DNA of 64,000 nucleotides from SXOA01 sp046153945. Lineage in GTDB: Bacteria; Planctomycetota; Planctomycetia; Pirellulales; Pirellulaceae. Positions 32,432-41,251 of the stretch are shown piece by piece. The notes below the pieces were generated by a model. It saw nothing but the letters and a program-made list of their open reading frames with translations, did no database searches and was not told where the DNA came from. Numbering within the stretch: position 1 is the first letter of the stretch; each line of letters begins with the position of its first letter. The DNA lies in contig JBJXFF010000096.1 in the NCBI GenBank assembly GCA_046153945.1, forward strand, positions 1 to 64,000, in the 5' to 3' direction. Both the position numbers and the translations under genes were made by a program.

Positions 32432-34087
32432 ATGAAACCACACTTGCACAATCTCGGAGTCACCCTGCAGGTACTGGCCGCTTCATCCAATGAAGCGACG
32501 GTGCCCGTCTTGCTGGCCGCGCTTGCGTCCGACCATTATCGTGTTCGAGACTGCGTTCTCCCCATACTATTGCTGCGGCGCAGTACCGAGGCAGAAAATG
32601 CAATACTTCTGCGCTGGTTGAGCTTAAGCGATCACTGGAAACAGCTTGTCATTCGACGAGAGGATTGGCTCTCCCCCGCGATTCGGCGGGCACTCCTTGG
32701 CGACGATGTTCCCTTGGCCTCTGTCGCCTGCACTGCCGCTGCGGAATTGGGGGACCATGATCTCATTCCCAATCTGGTCGCTGTCGCTTGCAGCAAAGGA
32801 AACGCCGCTTCCGAACAGGCAGCACTCGCGCTCCTGGTGCTCTCAGAGCGGTTGGCCGAAGAAGTCTCTGGTCCTCGGGATTATCGTTTGCGCAGAGACG
32901 CGCAACTGCAGCGGACGCACGTGCTGGGGAGCCTGGAGAAAGGGGTGCAGAGCTTCATTCAGCACCAACGACGGGAACTGATCGAATCCTTGCTGAGTCT
33001 GGCGAGTCGTGACAACGCTGTCATTAGCCAAGTCTTGCAGGATCCGGCGGATCGCGCCTTTTCGCCCATGATGGAGTTGCTCATTCACAGCCCCAGGCCG
33101 TGCGTCGTGCGACTGCTCCTCAGCTATTTGGACGATCCGTTTGCGCCGCTTCCAGCGCTCCATGCTCTCGGCCGCCGACGGGACATCACCTGGCTGCGGC
33201 AGTTGTGCCGGAAGATTGGGAACGAGCCGTCAGCGGTAGTTCGCACCAATCTCAAGCGGATTGAGAACATTCCTTGGCTCAAAGCCCAGCGTTTTCTCCT
33301 CGAGGCACTGCATGAATCGGAACAGCCCGGCGCGGTGAGATTGATTACGCTCTCCGGCCTGCCGCGGCAAGAGGCGCTCGAGTCGCTGTCTCACATTCTG
33401 CGCACTGGCAAAACGCAGGGGCGACGAGCCGCGTCGACAGCCCTTGCAGAGTTCGGCGGAGCCGAAGCCAACGCCATCGTTCTGGATGCCCTGGAGGACG
33501 AGGATCCTGACGTGCGAGCCAATCTAGCTCTGCAGCTTCGCACGCGGGGAATTCCCGGTTCCATGAACCGGCTCGTGACAATGCTCGACAGTCCTCATGA
33601 AGTGGAGCGTCAAGCGGCCAGCAAATCTTTGGAAGAGTTCACGTTTTCCAGTTATGCCGCGAATTTCAACTATCTCGACGAAGAATCTCGCGAAAGGTCC
33701 GGCCAGCTGGTGAGGCGGATCGACCCAAACTCCGCCAGCCTGTTAAAGGAAGAACTGTGTGCCGCCTCGCGCACCCGGAGGCGTCGCGGCTTGGAAATGG
33801 CGCTTCATATGGGGCTTGTGACCGAACTGCAGGATGTGATTGCCGCGCTGACTCGCGACGAAGATCAGTACATTCGCCTGGAAGCCGTTCGGCTCTTGGG
33901 CATCTGCCCAACTGACATTTCGGGACAGGTTCTTCGGGAAGCACTTTCTGACAGCCGGATCTTGGTGCAGGAAGCCGCTGAACGCGGGCTGCACGATTTG
34001 ACGCTCAAAGACGGGCTCGACGTCACTCCACGATTCCAGAGCGACTTTGAGTTCCACCCTGATTCCCATTCCTCGGTGACCATTTGA
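32432..34087 (+). CDS. HEAT-repeat protein
   Basis: The protein has 551 residues with no signal peptide or membrane helix. It is built of helical pairs throughout: EATVPVLLAALASDHYRVRD at the N-terminus, HDLIPNLVAVACSKGNAASE, and, near the C-terminus, EANAIVLDALEDEDPDVRANLALQL-type and EDQYIRLEAVRLLGICPTD units typical of PBS-lyase/HEAT repeats. About 9-11 repeats are present. Such solenoids serve as scaffolds. The next gene (34099) encodes a small membrane protein, starting 11 bases after the stop; an overlapping TTG start is possible. The two may form a membrane-tethered scaffold. Confidence 0.85.
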   Translation: MKPHLHNLGVTLQVLAASSNEATVPVLLAALASDHYRVRDCVLPILLLRRSTEAENAILLRWLSLSDHWKQLVIRREDWLSPAIRRALLGDDVPLASVACTAAAELGDHDLIPNLVAVACSKGNAASEQAALALLVLSERLAEEVSGPRDYRLRRDAQLQRTHVLGSLEKGVQSFIQHQRRELIESLLSLASRDNAVISQVLQDPADRAFSPMMELLIHSPRPCVVRLLLSYLDDPFAPLPALHALGRRRDITWLRQLCRKIGNEPSAVVRTNLKRIENIPWLKAQRFLLEALHESEQPGAVRLITLSGLPRQEALESLSHILRTGKTQGRRAASTALAEFGGAEANAIVLDALEDEDPDVRANLALQLRTRGIPGSMNRLVTMLDSPHEVERQAASKSLEEFTFSSYAANFNYLDEESRERSGQLVRRIDPNSASLLKEELCAASRTRRRRGLEMALHMGLVTELQDVIAALTRDEDQYIRLEAVRLLGICPTDISGQVLREALSDSRILVQEAAERGLHDLTLKDGLDVTPRFQSDFEFHPDSHSSVTI

Positions 34088-34098
34088 GTCGATGCCCC

Positions 34099-34539
34099 AT
34101 GCGGTACCTTTGTTTGGCTAGTTTGCCGATGATGCTTCTCGCAACGCGCGTTTCGCTTGCCAGCGAACAGCAACCAGGCGGAAGGCCGGAGGTCGCGTCA
34201 TCGGGGTGGAGCCTGACCACGATTGTCTGCGCCACCTTGGCGCTGGCTGTGTCGGTCGCGCTCATTTATGCAATCCGACAGTTTCTCCAATGGCGGGCGC
34301 TCCGATCCAAAAACGACCCGCGGCAGTTGCTGCACGAGCTGTGCCAGGCTCACGGCTTGAGCCGTCGAGCAGAACAGTTATTTCGAAAGGCTGCGGCAGC
34401 AGTGGGCACGCCCCACCCCGCAAGGTTCTTTCTGGAACCACAACTCCTCCAGCAAGCGGCGAACCGAGAAGAGCTCAAGGCGAACAGGCTCGCCCTGGGC
34501 CTGCTCTATGAACGCCTGTTTGGGGAAAACGTTGCCTGA
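34099..34539 (+). CDS. Small membrane protein of unknown function
   Basis: The protein has 146 residues from ATG 34099 (a TTG at 34084 would overlap the HEAT gene stop). A signal-like hydrophobic N-terminus (YLCLASLPMMLLATRVSLAS) is followed by one clear transmembrane helix (LTTIVCATLALAVSVALIYA, residues about 35-55). The cytoplasmic C-terminal region is helical with DPRQLLHELCQAHGLSRRAE and KANRLALGLLYERLFG. No family is recognised. Close linkage to the HEAT gene suggests joint function. Confidence 0.75.
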   Translation: MRYLCLASLPMMLLATRVSLASEQQPGGRPEVASSGWSLTTIVCATLALAVSVALIYAIRQFLQWRALRSKNDPRQLLHELCQAHGLSRRAEQLFRKAAAAVGTPHPARFFLEPQLLQQAANREELKANRLALGLLYERLFGENVA

Positions 34540-34553
34540 TTTAAGTTGGACGT

Positions 34554-36161
34554 TTACTTCCCGCCGAACGGATCGGCGGCATCCGCCGGTTCCGTCTTCT
34601 TCTTGCCGCCAGCCTTGGGTGCTCCTTCCGCCGGCTCGTCTGCCGCGGGTGGCTCGGCCGCCGGAGCGGTGCCTCCCGGAGGCGCGGCTGGAGGGGCCTT
34701 AGTACTCGGGGTACGCTTCGAGAAGCCGGAATCCATCACTCCACCCAGTCCGACCGTTTTCTCTTCCGGCTTCCAGCCCATCATATCGAGAAGCTGTTGA
34801 ACGGAGATTTTTTCCACTGCGAACTGGGTCATTTCATTAAAAAACGCGGTGCGAGTCTTTTGGTACTGGTCGAGATTCTTGATCGCCAGGTTTCCCTTTT
34901 CCGAGGCGTCGCCGGTCACGACATAACGGGTGTTGACCGTCATCTTTCCTTCGTCACGCACGCCGTCATCTCGAATCTCGGTGTCGATCACGCCGCCGTT
35001 CATCGTGATGATGTGCTTGATGGTTTCCCGGTCGCTCTGTTGATCGCCGTCGATGTCCATAAAGCCAACGAGGGCAAAGTGCAGCCGCTGTCCCGGCGAC
35101 CAGGCAGGAGAGTGGATCCAATCTCCCGGCAGAATCGGATCAGATGCTTTGTCTTCGAGAATCCGACATTCGGCTTCGTGGGGACCGGTGACGCGGACCA
35201 CTTCGATACGTCCCTTGCTCTCCAGTTTCTTGACCTTCTCTTTGCCAGTTCCTTCTTTCCGCATCCGTTCCACTTGCTTGAACAGGCTGGCGGTGTTCTG
35301 GCTGTAAACCGCAAAGGACATCTGCCGGCCTAGGCCGTCGTCAAAACCGCGGTCGATCCAAACCAGGCGCTGCTTTTGATTGATCCAGATAATTGTGGCA
35401 TCAGGGTTGTCGATGTTGACCCCTTGAATCGACTGTAGCTCAGCAACCTTGGACGCAAATTGTTCCTTCACGTTTCGCTCTTTGGCGAGCGAGCCGCTGA
35501 TCGCGTCGAATTCGGCCTGTTTGTTTTCCAGGTCCTTTTTGGCCTTGGCTGTCCCCGCGGCATAAACTGCGAGCGCGTCCGTGGAAGCCTTGGTTGTCGT
35601 AGTTTGAGATTCGGCAAAAATGTTGCGGGCGGCAACGTAATCCGCTTCTGCTTTCTTCTGGCCCGCTTCAGCTTCTTCTCTCTTCTGCTGTTCCGCTGCG
35701 AATTGGGCGATCTTGGCGGCGGTCTCGGAGGCAGTCTCGGCGCCGCTCCTCACCACGCTCTGGTTTTTGCGACTAATCGAACTGACCAGATAACCGGGGA
35801 GATCGATGTAGTTTTGATTCGTTTCGGTCGCGGCAGTGCCGTAAAGTGCCATGTCCTTGTCATACTGGGCAAGCCAAGCGTTGACGTCGGTGTCTTCGCC
35901 GCCGCCGGCACGTCCCTTGGCGTCTTCCACTTCCTTGCGAGTCTTGACGATGCCGAGCATGAACTTCAGTGCGGTTGCCTGGTAGTTGGCCTTGTTTTGG
36001 GCGGATGTCGCGACCTTCTCCGCTTCCCGGGCCTCGACCCGCTCCTTCTCCTTCGTCTCGGCTGCCGCGTAATAGATGTACGTCGTAACTGCCAGCACCA
36101 CGGTCAAAATGGCAAACAAAATGACCGCGATCTGCATCCCCTGACCTTCGCGAGACGCCAT
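34554..36161 (-). CDS. Coiled-coil membrane protein of unknown function
   Basis: The protein has 535 residues. The start is ATG 36161 (MASREGQGMQIAVILFAILT); the frame is open to 36326, but that part is not credible. One transmembrane helix (residues 10-31) follows a short cytoplasmic tail. Residues 35-250 are coiled coil rich in Ala/Glu/Lys. A soluble domain (about 255-470) contains IIWINQKQRLVWIDRGFDDG and VTGPHEAECRILEDKASDPI, and the end is a Pro/Ala/Lys-rich tail. Proteins opening with EGxGMQIAVILF are common in planctomycetes, and none I know of has a function. It is convergent with the small membrane gene (14 bases). The candidate promoter is at 36347-36375. Confidence 0.82.
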   Translation of the reverse strand: MASREGQGMQIAVILFAILTVVLAVTTYIYYAAAETKEKERVEAREAEKVATSAQNKANYQATALKFMLGIVKTRKEVEDAKGRAGGGEDTDVNAWLAQYDKDMALYGTAATETNQNYIDLPGYLVSSISRKNQSVVRSGAETASETAAKIAQFAAEQQKREEAEAGQKKAEADYVAARNIFAESQTTTTKASTDALAVYAAGTAKAKKDLENKQAEFDAISGSLAKERNVKEQFASKVAELQSIQGVNIDNPDATIIWINQKQRLVWIDRGFDDGLGRQMSFAVYSQNTASLFKQVERMRKEGTGKEKVKKLESKGRIEVVRVTGPHEAECRILEDKASDPILPGDWIHSPAWSPGQRLHFALVGFMDIDGDQQSDRETIKHIITMNGGVIDTEIRDDGVRDEGKMTVNTRYVVTGDASEKGNLAIKNLDQYQKTRTAFFNEMTQFAVEKISVQQLLDMMGWKPEEKTVGLGGVMDSGFSKRTPSTKAPPAAPPGGTAPAAEPPAADEPAEGAPKAGGKKKTEPADAADPFGGK

Positions 36162-36823
36162 TGCAATGCTCCTGAAAGCGGCGCGTTGAATGATATTCAG
36201 CGCACCAATAACACCGGCCAACAGCCGGAGAATTTGAACAGACTCATCTATTTCGCCACAAACACAGGCGGCTATTCCCCAACGGAAGAAAAAAGCCGCC
36301 CAGCCCGGGTTTTTCCGCGCCAGCAAGCCGAATTAGCCGCATCTCAAGTCTATTTACCCTCCCGAGAAGTGTCAACGATTTTTATCGAGTTACGTTCATC
36401 CTCAGACAAACCCGAGTCGTGTTGTAGGGGATGGATTTATAAGCGCTTTTTCAAAAGGTGAACTGACAGTAATGTGTTGGTGGCAAACGACTTTCGTCAA
36501 AAGGGAGCAAAATCCATATAAGCGATTCATTGCGGGGTGTTGAAGTCGGCGTCGGCATTGGAGCAAGGGGTCTGTGTGGAAGCGATAAGGGGATTTTCGC
36601 GTTCGCGATGTCGCGACATTAGTTCCTAAGTCCTTTGCTGCGAATGTGTTGCGGTTCCATTTTCCCTAGGAGTCTAAAGGAGCGATAAGCGGTGATAAGC
36701 GACCAAATCGTCGGGGTGGGAGCGGCACCTAACCAACCGCGGCAACTCCGACCGCACCAGTGCCAGATTGTTCGATGCGCGAAAGTGTTCTTTTATTCAG
36801 TATACAAAAGAGCTTTATCGAAA
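36162..36823. other. 662-bp intergenic region with repeated GATAAGCG motifs
   Basis: No coding frame is convincing. The left part carries the promoter of the coiled-coil membrane protein. The middle has ATAAGCG at 36439-36445, 36518-36524, 36685-36691 and 36695-36701, plus GATAAGG at 36584. The last two are GATAAGCG copies 10 bases apart, one helical turn. The right part (36783-36823) is AT-rich and adjoins the 3' end of the beta-helix gene. The base composition is lower in GC than the rest of the window. The motifs may be binding sites for an unknown regulator. Confidence 0.45.
36347..36375 (-). promoter_or_regulatory. Probable sigma70-type promoter for the coiled-coil membrane protein
   Basis: On the minus strand TTGACA (36375-36370), a perfect -35 box, is followed after 17 bases by TAGACT (36352-36347). 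It lies about 185 bases upstream of ATG 36161 and points toward that gene. This is the best promoter match in the window. Confidence 0.55.
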
Positions 36824-38905
36824 TTATTTCTCTTGGCGTCCGGCTCCCCCAAAAAGCGGTATCCGCCCATCCACCCCTACCCCCCAGGCCTCAACCCCGA
36901 CCGGCAGGGCCCCGATGTCAGGCTGGTCTTTGTCAGATTCGCGGAGCGGATCGGGCCACTCCTGGGGAACGGGCTGACCCAAATTGATTGCCCGGCTACC
37001 GGGTTGCAATCGCAAATCGGGGGGCGAGGCATCGCCAGCCGAAAGTCGCACGAATTTTGGATCCGCCGCCACGTCATGCGTTGTCCAGCCCGGCTCATAG
37101 CGATTTCGGCTGTCGGCGAAGAGTTTTGAGGCCCGAAATTTGGCAAAGGGATCGCCTGTCAGCAGCGGACCTTCTTTGAGCCCCCAAATCAGGTTGCCCC
37201 CTTCCCGCACATTGTCGGCCCGTTCCACTGCCACAAAGCCAACTCCAGGGAGCTGGTCCATTTGCACAAAGATATTGTTGAAAACGTCCCTTTCCGTGTT
37301 CCTCGCTCCCGCCGCACCCAGGCCGAACAAATAGCCGTCTCTAAAGACGGGTGTCTCCCGAAGCAGCGTGTTGTGATAAACGTGCATCACCGGCCAAATG
37401 GGGCTGCCGTGATCGCTGGCGAGATGTCCCTCCTGATGCAGGAATGCGCCGCTGGGATCGGGCTTCTCCGGGGGAATGCCATAAACGCCGCCGCGCATGT
37501 CGATCACGTTGCGATAAACGAAGACACCGGCTTTGGGGTCGTGATCCAGGGGCGAAGAATCTTTGTCGATTTCGTGCTGCGTCAGCGGGATCAAACAGGG
37601 TCCGATCCAGTTTTGCGAGATGAAAATCGTGTGCGAACGGAGCTTGGGACCACATTCCAGGCCGTCGTCGTTGAAGTTGTCGACAAAGTTATGATGAAAT
37701 CGCAGATTTCTGACGGGCTGAAAATACGCGAAATCGTGATCGTCCGTGAATTCGCAGTGGTCGAATTCGATGTCTTCGTTGAGCGGCTGAAGGTTCTGCA
37801 GAATGATCTGATACGAGGCGGTGCCACGATATTTCATGTGAGCTCGCGAGGTCCACGGGGCCGCATTCCCTCGGAACGCCGAGTTAGTGACGCGGATTTT
37901 CTGGGACGCATTGATGAGCAGGGCTGGAAAACCGCCATAGGCCGTGACGTGATCAAGTTCCACGTTCTGCGACCCGTAAATCTCCATCAGCGGACTGCCG
38001 GTCGCTCCCCGCAGCACTAGATCCCGGAGCTTGACGTGCCTTACGCCCGACAGCCGCAGGACGGACTCTCCAAAGCCCGCCGCGATGACCAGCGGCAGTT
38101 TGCGGGGGTCCTGCTCCCCCCGATACGCCCGCTCTCCCAACCCCGCCAGGCGGTGGTGCGCCAGCCGAATGTGAATGCGGCCGGTCTCGCGATTGAACCA
38201 GAGCCCAGGGCCGCAATAGAGGCCGGTTTCTCGCATTTCATTCTTTCCCCCAATCCAAAGCTCATTTTGCGAACGGAGGTCCGCGGCGAGGCGATAACTG
38301 TGCAGCGGAACCAGGGAGTCCGCCAAGAAACCCAGAGCGAGCGGACGCTCCTCTTCCTTTCCCCACATCGGTTCCCAAGAACCGGGGAGGAATTGCCGCG
38401 GAACCTGGTGGTCGTCCAGTTCAAAGTACGTCTTCGTTGAGACAAATTCTCCCTCCGCTCCCCCTTCCAGCGGTTGCCAACTGGTGGCGGCCGATTCGGC
38501 GAATTCGCGGATGCCGCCGTCAATCACCGCGAGTTCGCCCGGATAAGAACTGATCGTAATGAGCGAGCCCTCACTACCTGACTGACTGAGAAAGCACTTT
38601 TCGTAGTACATCCCGCCCCGAAGATACAGCGTCTCCCCGGGTTTGAGTTGCCGCAGACTGTGCCGCAGCGTCTTCCAGGGAGCTTGCTCCGTCCCTGCAG
38701 CCGCATCGTTTCCCCGGGCTGCGTCGACGAAGTGAGATGGGCCTTTGGTAAGCTCACGTTTCACTGGCATGGGCATGGGACGCATTGGCGGATGCGACCG
38801 AAGGGCCGTTTTGTCTTCCGCACTTGTGTTGCCTGGGGCCGCAATCAACACAGTCAACAGAATCACGCAGAAAAATACCGTCGAAAGTCGATTCGTCGAG
38901 AACAT
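36824..38905 (-). CDS. Secreted right-handed parallel beta-helix protein
   Basis: The protein has 693 residues with a signal peptide (residues 1-29, FFCVILLTVLIAAPGNTSAE). After a basic linker the domain begins HFVDAARGNDAAAGTEQAPW, the xxDxxxGNDxxxGTxxxPW(K)TL opening of DUF1565/pectate-lyase-like parallel beta helices. Repeated coils follow (LRLSGVRHVKLRDLVLRGA, SQNVELDHVTAYGG, NLRFHHNFVDNFNDDGLECG). The NDDGLEC segment resembles the Asp-rich active region of polysaccharide lyases/epimerases. It is probably a surface or periplasmic polysaccharide-binding or -cleaving protein. It is the last gene of the minus-strand run, 5 bases after the MazG-like gene. Confidence 0.9.
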   Translation of the reverse strand: MFSTNRLSTVFFCVILLTVLIAAPGNTSAEDKTALRSHPPMRPMPMPVKRELTKGPSHFVDAARGNDAAAGTEQAPWKTLRHSLRQLKPGETLYLRGGMYYEKCFLSQSGSEGSLITISSYPGELAVIDGGIREFAESAATSWQPLEGGAEGEFVSTKTYFELDDHQVPRQFLPGSWEPMWGKEEERPLALGFLADSLVPLHSYRLAADLRSQNELWIGGKNEMRETGLYCGPGLWFNRETGRIHIRLAHHRLAGLGERAYRGEQDPRKLPLVIAAGFGESVLRLSGVRHVKLRDLVLRGATGSPLMEIYGSQNVELDHVTAYGGFPALLINASQKIRVTNSAFRGNAAPWTSRAHMKYRGTASYQIILQNLQPLNEDIEFDHCEFTDDHDFAYFQPVRNLRFHHNFVDNFNDDGLECGPKLRSHTIFISQNWIGPCLIPLTQHEIDKDSSPLDHDPKAGVFVYRNVIDMRGGVYGIPPEKPDPSGAFLHQEGHLASDHGSPIWPVMHVYHNTLLRETPVFRDGYLFGLGAAGARNTERDVFNNIFVQMDQLPGVGFVAVERADNVREGGNLIWGLKEGPLLTGDPFAKFRASKLFADSRNRYEPGWTTHDVAADPKFVRLSAGDASPPDLRLQPGSRAINLGQPVPQEWPDPLRESDKDQPDIGALPVGVEAWGVGVDGRIPLFGGAGRQEK

Positions 38906-38910
38906 AACGG

Positions 38911-39309
38911 CTACCCCCTGTTTTTTTGCTTGCGATCTCCGCTCCCGTAAATGCCGCGGAATTCGTCGGCTGGATATTTGATCGCGTTCTTAGCCATTTT
39001 GTCCCGCACGACGGTGGAGATATCAAGCCCCAACTCGTTGGCCAGAGCGAACGCATAGCAGAGGACGTCTGCCAGTTCTTCGCCGATGGGGGCAAGGCGG
39101 GCCGGATCCTTCGCCGCTTCCCGCGATGCGGGGACGTCCAGCCACTGGAAATGCTCCATGAGTTCCGCCGCTTCGATGGCCAGCGACATGCTTAGATTTT
39201 TGGGGGAATGGAACTGTCGCCAGTCCCGCTCCTCCACGAATTCGCGGACCAGATTCCGGAGTTCGCTGAGCGTGGTGGAGGAATCGTCGGAGCGGATAGG
39301 ATCGGCCAT
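38911..39309 (-). CDS. MazG-like nucleotide pyrophosphohydrolase
   Basis: The protein has 132 residues. ATG 39309 (MADPIRSDDSSTTLSELR) is chosen because the longer frame overlaps the gene upstream. The all-alpha NTP-PPase fold is shown by RDWRQFHSPKNLSMSLAIEA, the metal-binding EAAELMEHFQW, and a second acidic pair in GEELADVLCYAFALAN. The ending KMAKNAIKYPAD is typical. Members hydrolyse (d)NTPs to monophosphates and remove aberrant nucleotides. This short single-domain type resembles the RS21-C6/dCTPase group. It sits 23 bases after the NPCBM gene and 5 bases before the beta-helix gene. Confidence 0.92.
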   Translation of the reverse strand: MADPIRSDDSSTTLSELRNLVREFVEERDWRQFHSPKNLSMSLAIEAAELMEHFQWLDVPASREAAKDPARLAPIGEELADVLCYAFALANELGLDISTVVRDKMAKNAIKYPADEFRGIYGSGDRKQKNRG

Positions 39310-39332
39310 GAAATATTGCGGGCAAGAGTTAG

Positions 39333-40625
39333 TTAGCGAACCAGCCGGGCGCTGAGCCAGTTGGCATGGTCCCATTCGTCGCCCCGGTCGGCGAATTCGA
39401 CCAGGAGCGCCAGGCGGCGGGCCCCCTTCAAGGGGACCGAAATCGAGAGCGGAGGATCGCCCCCCCGCACGACAGGGCTCTCAAAGGCCGTCGTCCATTT
39501 TCCCGGCTCCGTTTCCAACAGCACTTTGCCAATGACGCTGCCGCGGCCGGCGGATTTGTCGTCGAGGCCGAATTGCGCTTCGAACCGCTGCTCTCCCTTC
39601 ACGTCGAAGGCGACGCGCGAGGCGCTATGCATGCCGAGGCCGCGGAGAGTGACGGTTTCTCCCGAGCGGAGGCGGCCGCCCAGGACGTTTTTGTCGATCC
39701 CCAGGGGCCATTCCAGCGAAGTAAACAGGATTTGCTTGTAAGCAGGGGCCGGCAGATCGGAAAGGTAGGAGACGCTGGAGGAACTGGTTTGCAGCAGCGT
39801 CACCTGGTCCCAGAATGTTGGCGCGTCGTCGTCTCCCGTTTCTTTAAAGGCCTTGAGTGTGCCGCCACCCTGCAATTCCACCTGCACCAGATCCTTCTCA
39901 ACCGTGATTTTTCGCGCCGCCAGCAGCGAACCATCCTTTACCCCGAGTCGAGCCGCGGGGCGGGCCTTCATAGCCGGACTTTGCCCCGCATTGAAGACGA
40001 GCGCTGTAACCCTGGCCAGCGGAATCGAAAGCGGCTCGGCAATTCCGCGGCGGGAGAGCTTCAAAACCTCGGCTTGCGGCGGCGGAGCCGGCGGCAGGAA
40101 TCGCCCGTAGTGCGGCAGAGAGACGATCCGGCCGCCGAGGACTTCGCCACTGGTGAGCCAGACCTGGTCTTCTTTCCGGTCGCCGGAATTTAGCTTGTCC
40201 AGTTGCTTGTCCCGCTCGAGCGGATCAGCCGACGGCTGGTAAAGGATGGCGGTCAATTGCCGAAGGGGAATTGCGGATTCATTCCAGAAAACGCGCCCCA
40301 GACCGGATGCGTCACCGATGGTGACGATTTCCGTTCCCAAATCCAGCAGATCCGCGACAATAATACTGCCATCGGCCAGCAGGAACTGCGGGCCGGTGGA
40401 AGCGTCTCGATAGCTTCCCCACAGTGCCAGATCGGCGACCGACAGCACTCGCTCTTTACCGTCTGCCGCCAGACTGATGTTCCACTCCGAATCGATCCCC
40501 GCCAGTTTAGCCGCAAATGGCTCGCCTCGAACGGGATAAGCTAATGACGTCGAATTCTCGGCGAGAATTTCGAGAGGGAGAAGTGCAACTAGAGTGCTGG
40601 CGAGAATCGCGAGAAAACGAATCAA
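39333..40625 (-). CDS. Secreted NPCBM-domain protein
   Basis: The protein has 430 residues with a signal peptide (residues 1-22, ILASTLVALLPLEILA). Residues 25-270 are beta-rich and resemble other planctomycete secreted proteins (GSIIVADLLDLG, LTSGEVLGGRIVSL). Residues 290-430 form an NPCBM/NEW2 galactose-binding-like jelly roll (LGIDKNVLGGRLRSGETVTL, GLGMHSASRVAFDV, VGDR-like FADRGDEWDHANWLSARL). NPCBM domains bind carbohydrate next to glycosidase catalytic domains. Here no catalytic domain is evident, so it is probably a carbohydrate-binding envelope protein. Its start overlaps the SUFU gene stop (ATGA). Confidence 0.9.
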   Translation of the reverse strand: MIRFLAILASTLVALLPLEILAENSTSLAYPVRGEPFAAKLAGIDSEWNISLAADGKERVLSVADLALWGSYRDASTGPQFLLADGSIIVADLLDLGTEIVTIGDASGLGRVFWNESAIPLRQLTAILYQPSADPLERDKQLDKLNSGDRKEDQVWLTSGEVLGGRIVSLPHYGRFLPPAPPPQAEVLKLSRRGIAEPLSIPLARVTALVFNAGQSPAMKARPAARLGVKDGSLLAARKITVEKDLVQVELQGGGTLKAFKETGDDDAPTFWDQVTLLQTSSSSVSYLSDLPAPAYKQILFTSLEWPLGIDKNVLGGRLRSGETVTLRGLGMHSASRVAFDVKGEQRFEAQFGLDDKSAGRGSVIGKVLLETEPGKWTTAFESPVVRGGDPPLSISVPLKGARRLALLVEFADRGDEWDHANWLSARLVR

Positions 40626-41215
40626 TTTCCTTCTCCACTTAAATCGTCTGGCAAATTGGGCAATGGAATGCTGTCACGATTAAGGTCGGTGAACGGATAT
40701 ATCGAGTGCTTTTTCAACTGTTCGAGCAGAGCGTCCGAGCCGTGCTTAATTTTAAAGGCCAATTCGCGTTTGGTGATTCCAATACAGAGCCGCAGTGCTA
40801 GGTCATGCCCATAAAGCGAAAAGACTGCATAGGTATCAAAGACAAGGGCCTTGATCTTAGAAGTGGTAGGTGTTGCTGCGTCGATGTCCATTGATTCCCC
40901 CGAATCAATGTAAGTAGATAACGCATACTGAGCGAGGCGACTAATTAAGTTAGGGCCCCACTTCGAAGGTTGACGTTCGCAAATCATCAACTCGTAGTCC
41001 GTGCAGGATTCGTCTGGCTTTCCAGTGAGATCTGCCGTGACATAGGCAACTCCATCCATGGCCTTCGTGAAAGAGATCACGTCGGCTTGCCCTCCCAAAA
41101 GGAGCGGATGAACGGCATGATAAACACCATTCTCCGGGACGCCCAGCACCTCGCTAATCGCAGCGAGACGCGCATCCCAGACTCCTTCCCAATCTTCGCT
41201 TCCTGTTGCGCCCAT
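40622..41215 (-). CDS. Suppressor-of-fused (SUFU) domain protein
   Basis: The protein has 197 residues and is cytoplasmic. VYHAVHPLLLGGQADVISF, DGVAYVTADLTGKPDES, YELMICERQPSKWGPNLISR and LAQYALS are the conserved SUFU-family core. Bacterial SUFU-like proteins are known as immunity proteins of polymorphic toxin systems. No toxin gene is adjacent here, so this copy may be an orphan. The gene is more AT-rich than its neighbours, a sign of transfer. It nevertheless overlaps the NPCBM gene by ATGA and lies 36 bases after the cyclase-fold gene, so it is embedded in the operon. Confidence 0.88.
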   Translation of the reverse strand: MGATGSEDWEGVWDARLAAISEVLGVPENGVYHAVHPLLLGGQADVISFTKAMDGVAYVTADLTGKPDESCTDYELMICERQPSKWGPNLISRLAQYALSTYIDSGESMDIDAATPTTSKIKALVFDTYAVFSLYGHDLALRLCIGITKRELAFKIKHGSDALLEQLKKHSIYPFTDLNRDSIPLPNLPDDLSGEGN

Positions 41216-41251
41216 TAGCTGTTCGCCTGTTGGCAGGACGGACCTAGGAAC

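Noticed and set aside
36162..36823. Replication origin
   Set aside because: The ATAAGCG repeats and AT-rich stretch are suggestive, but there is no dnaA, no DnaA-box cluster and no skew information.
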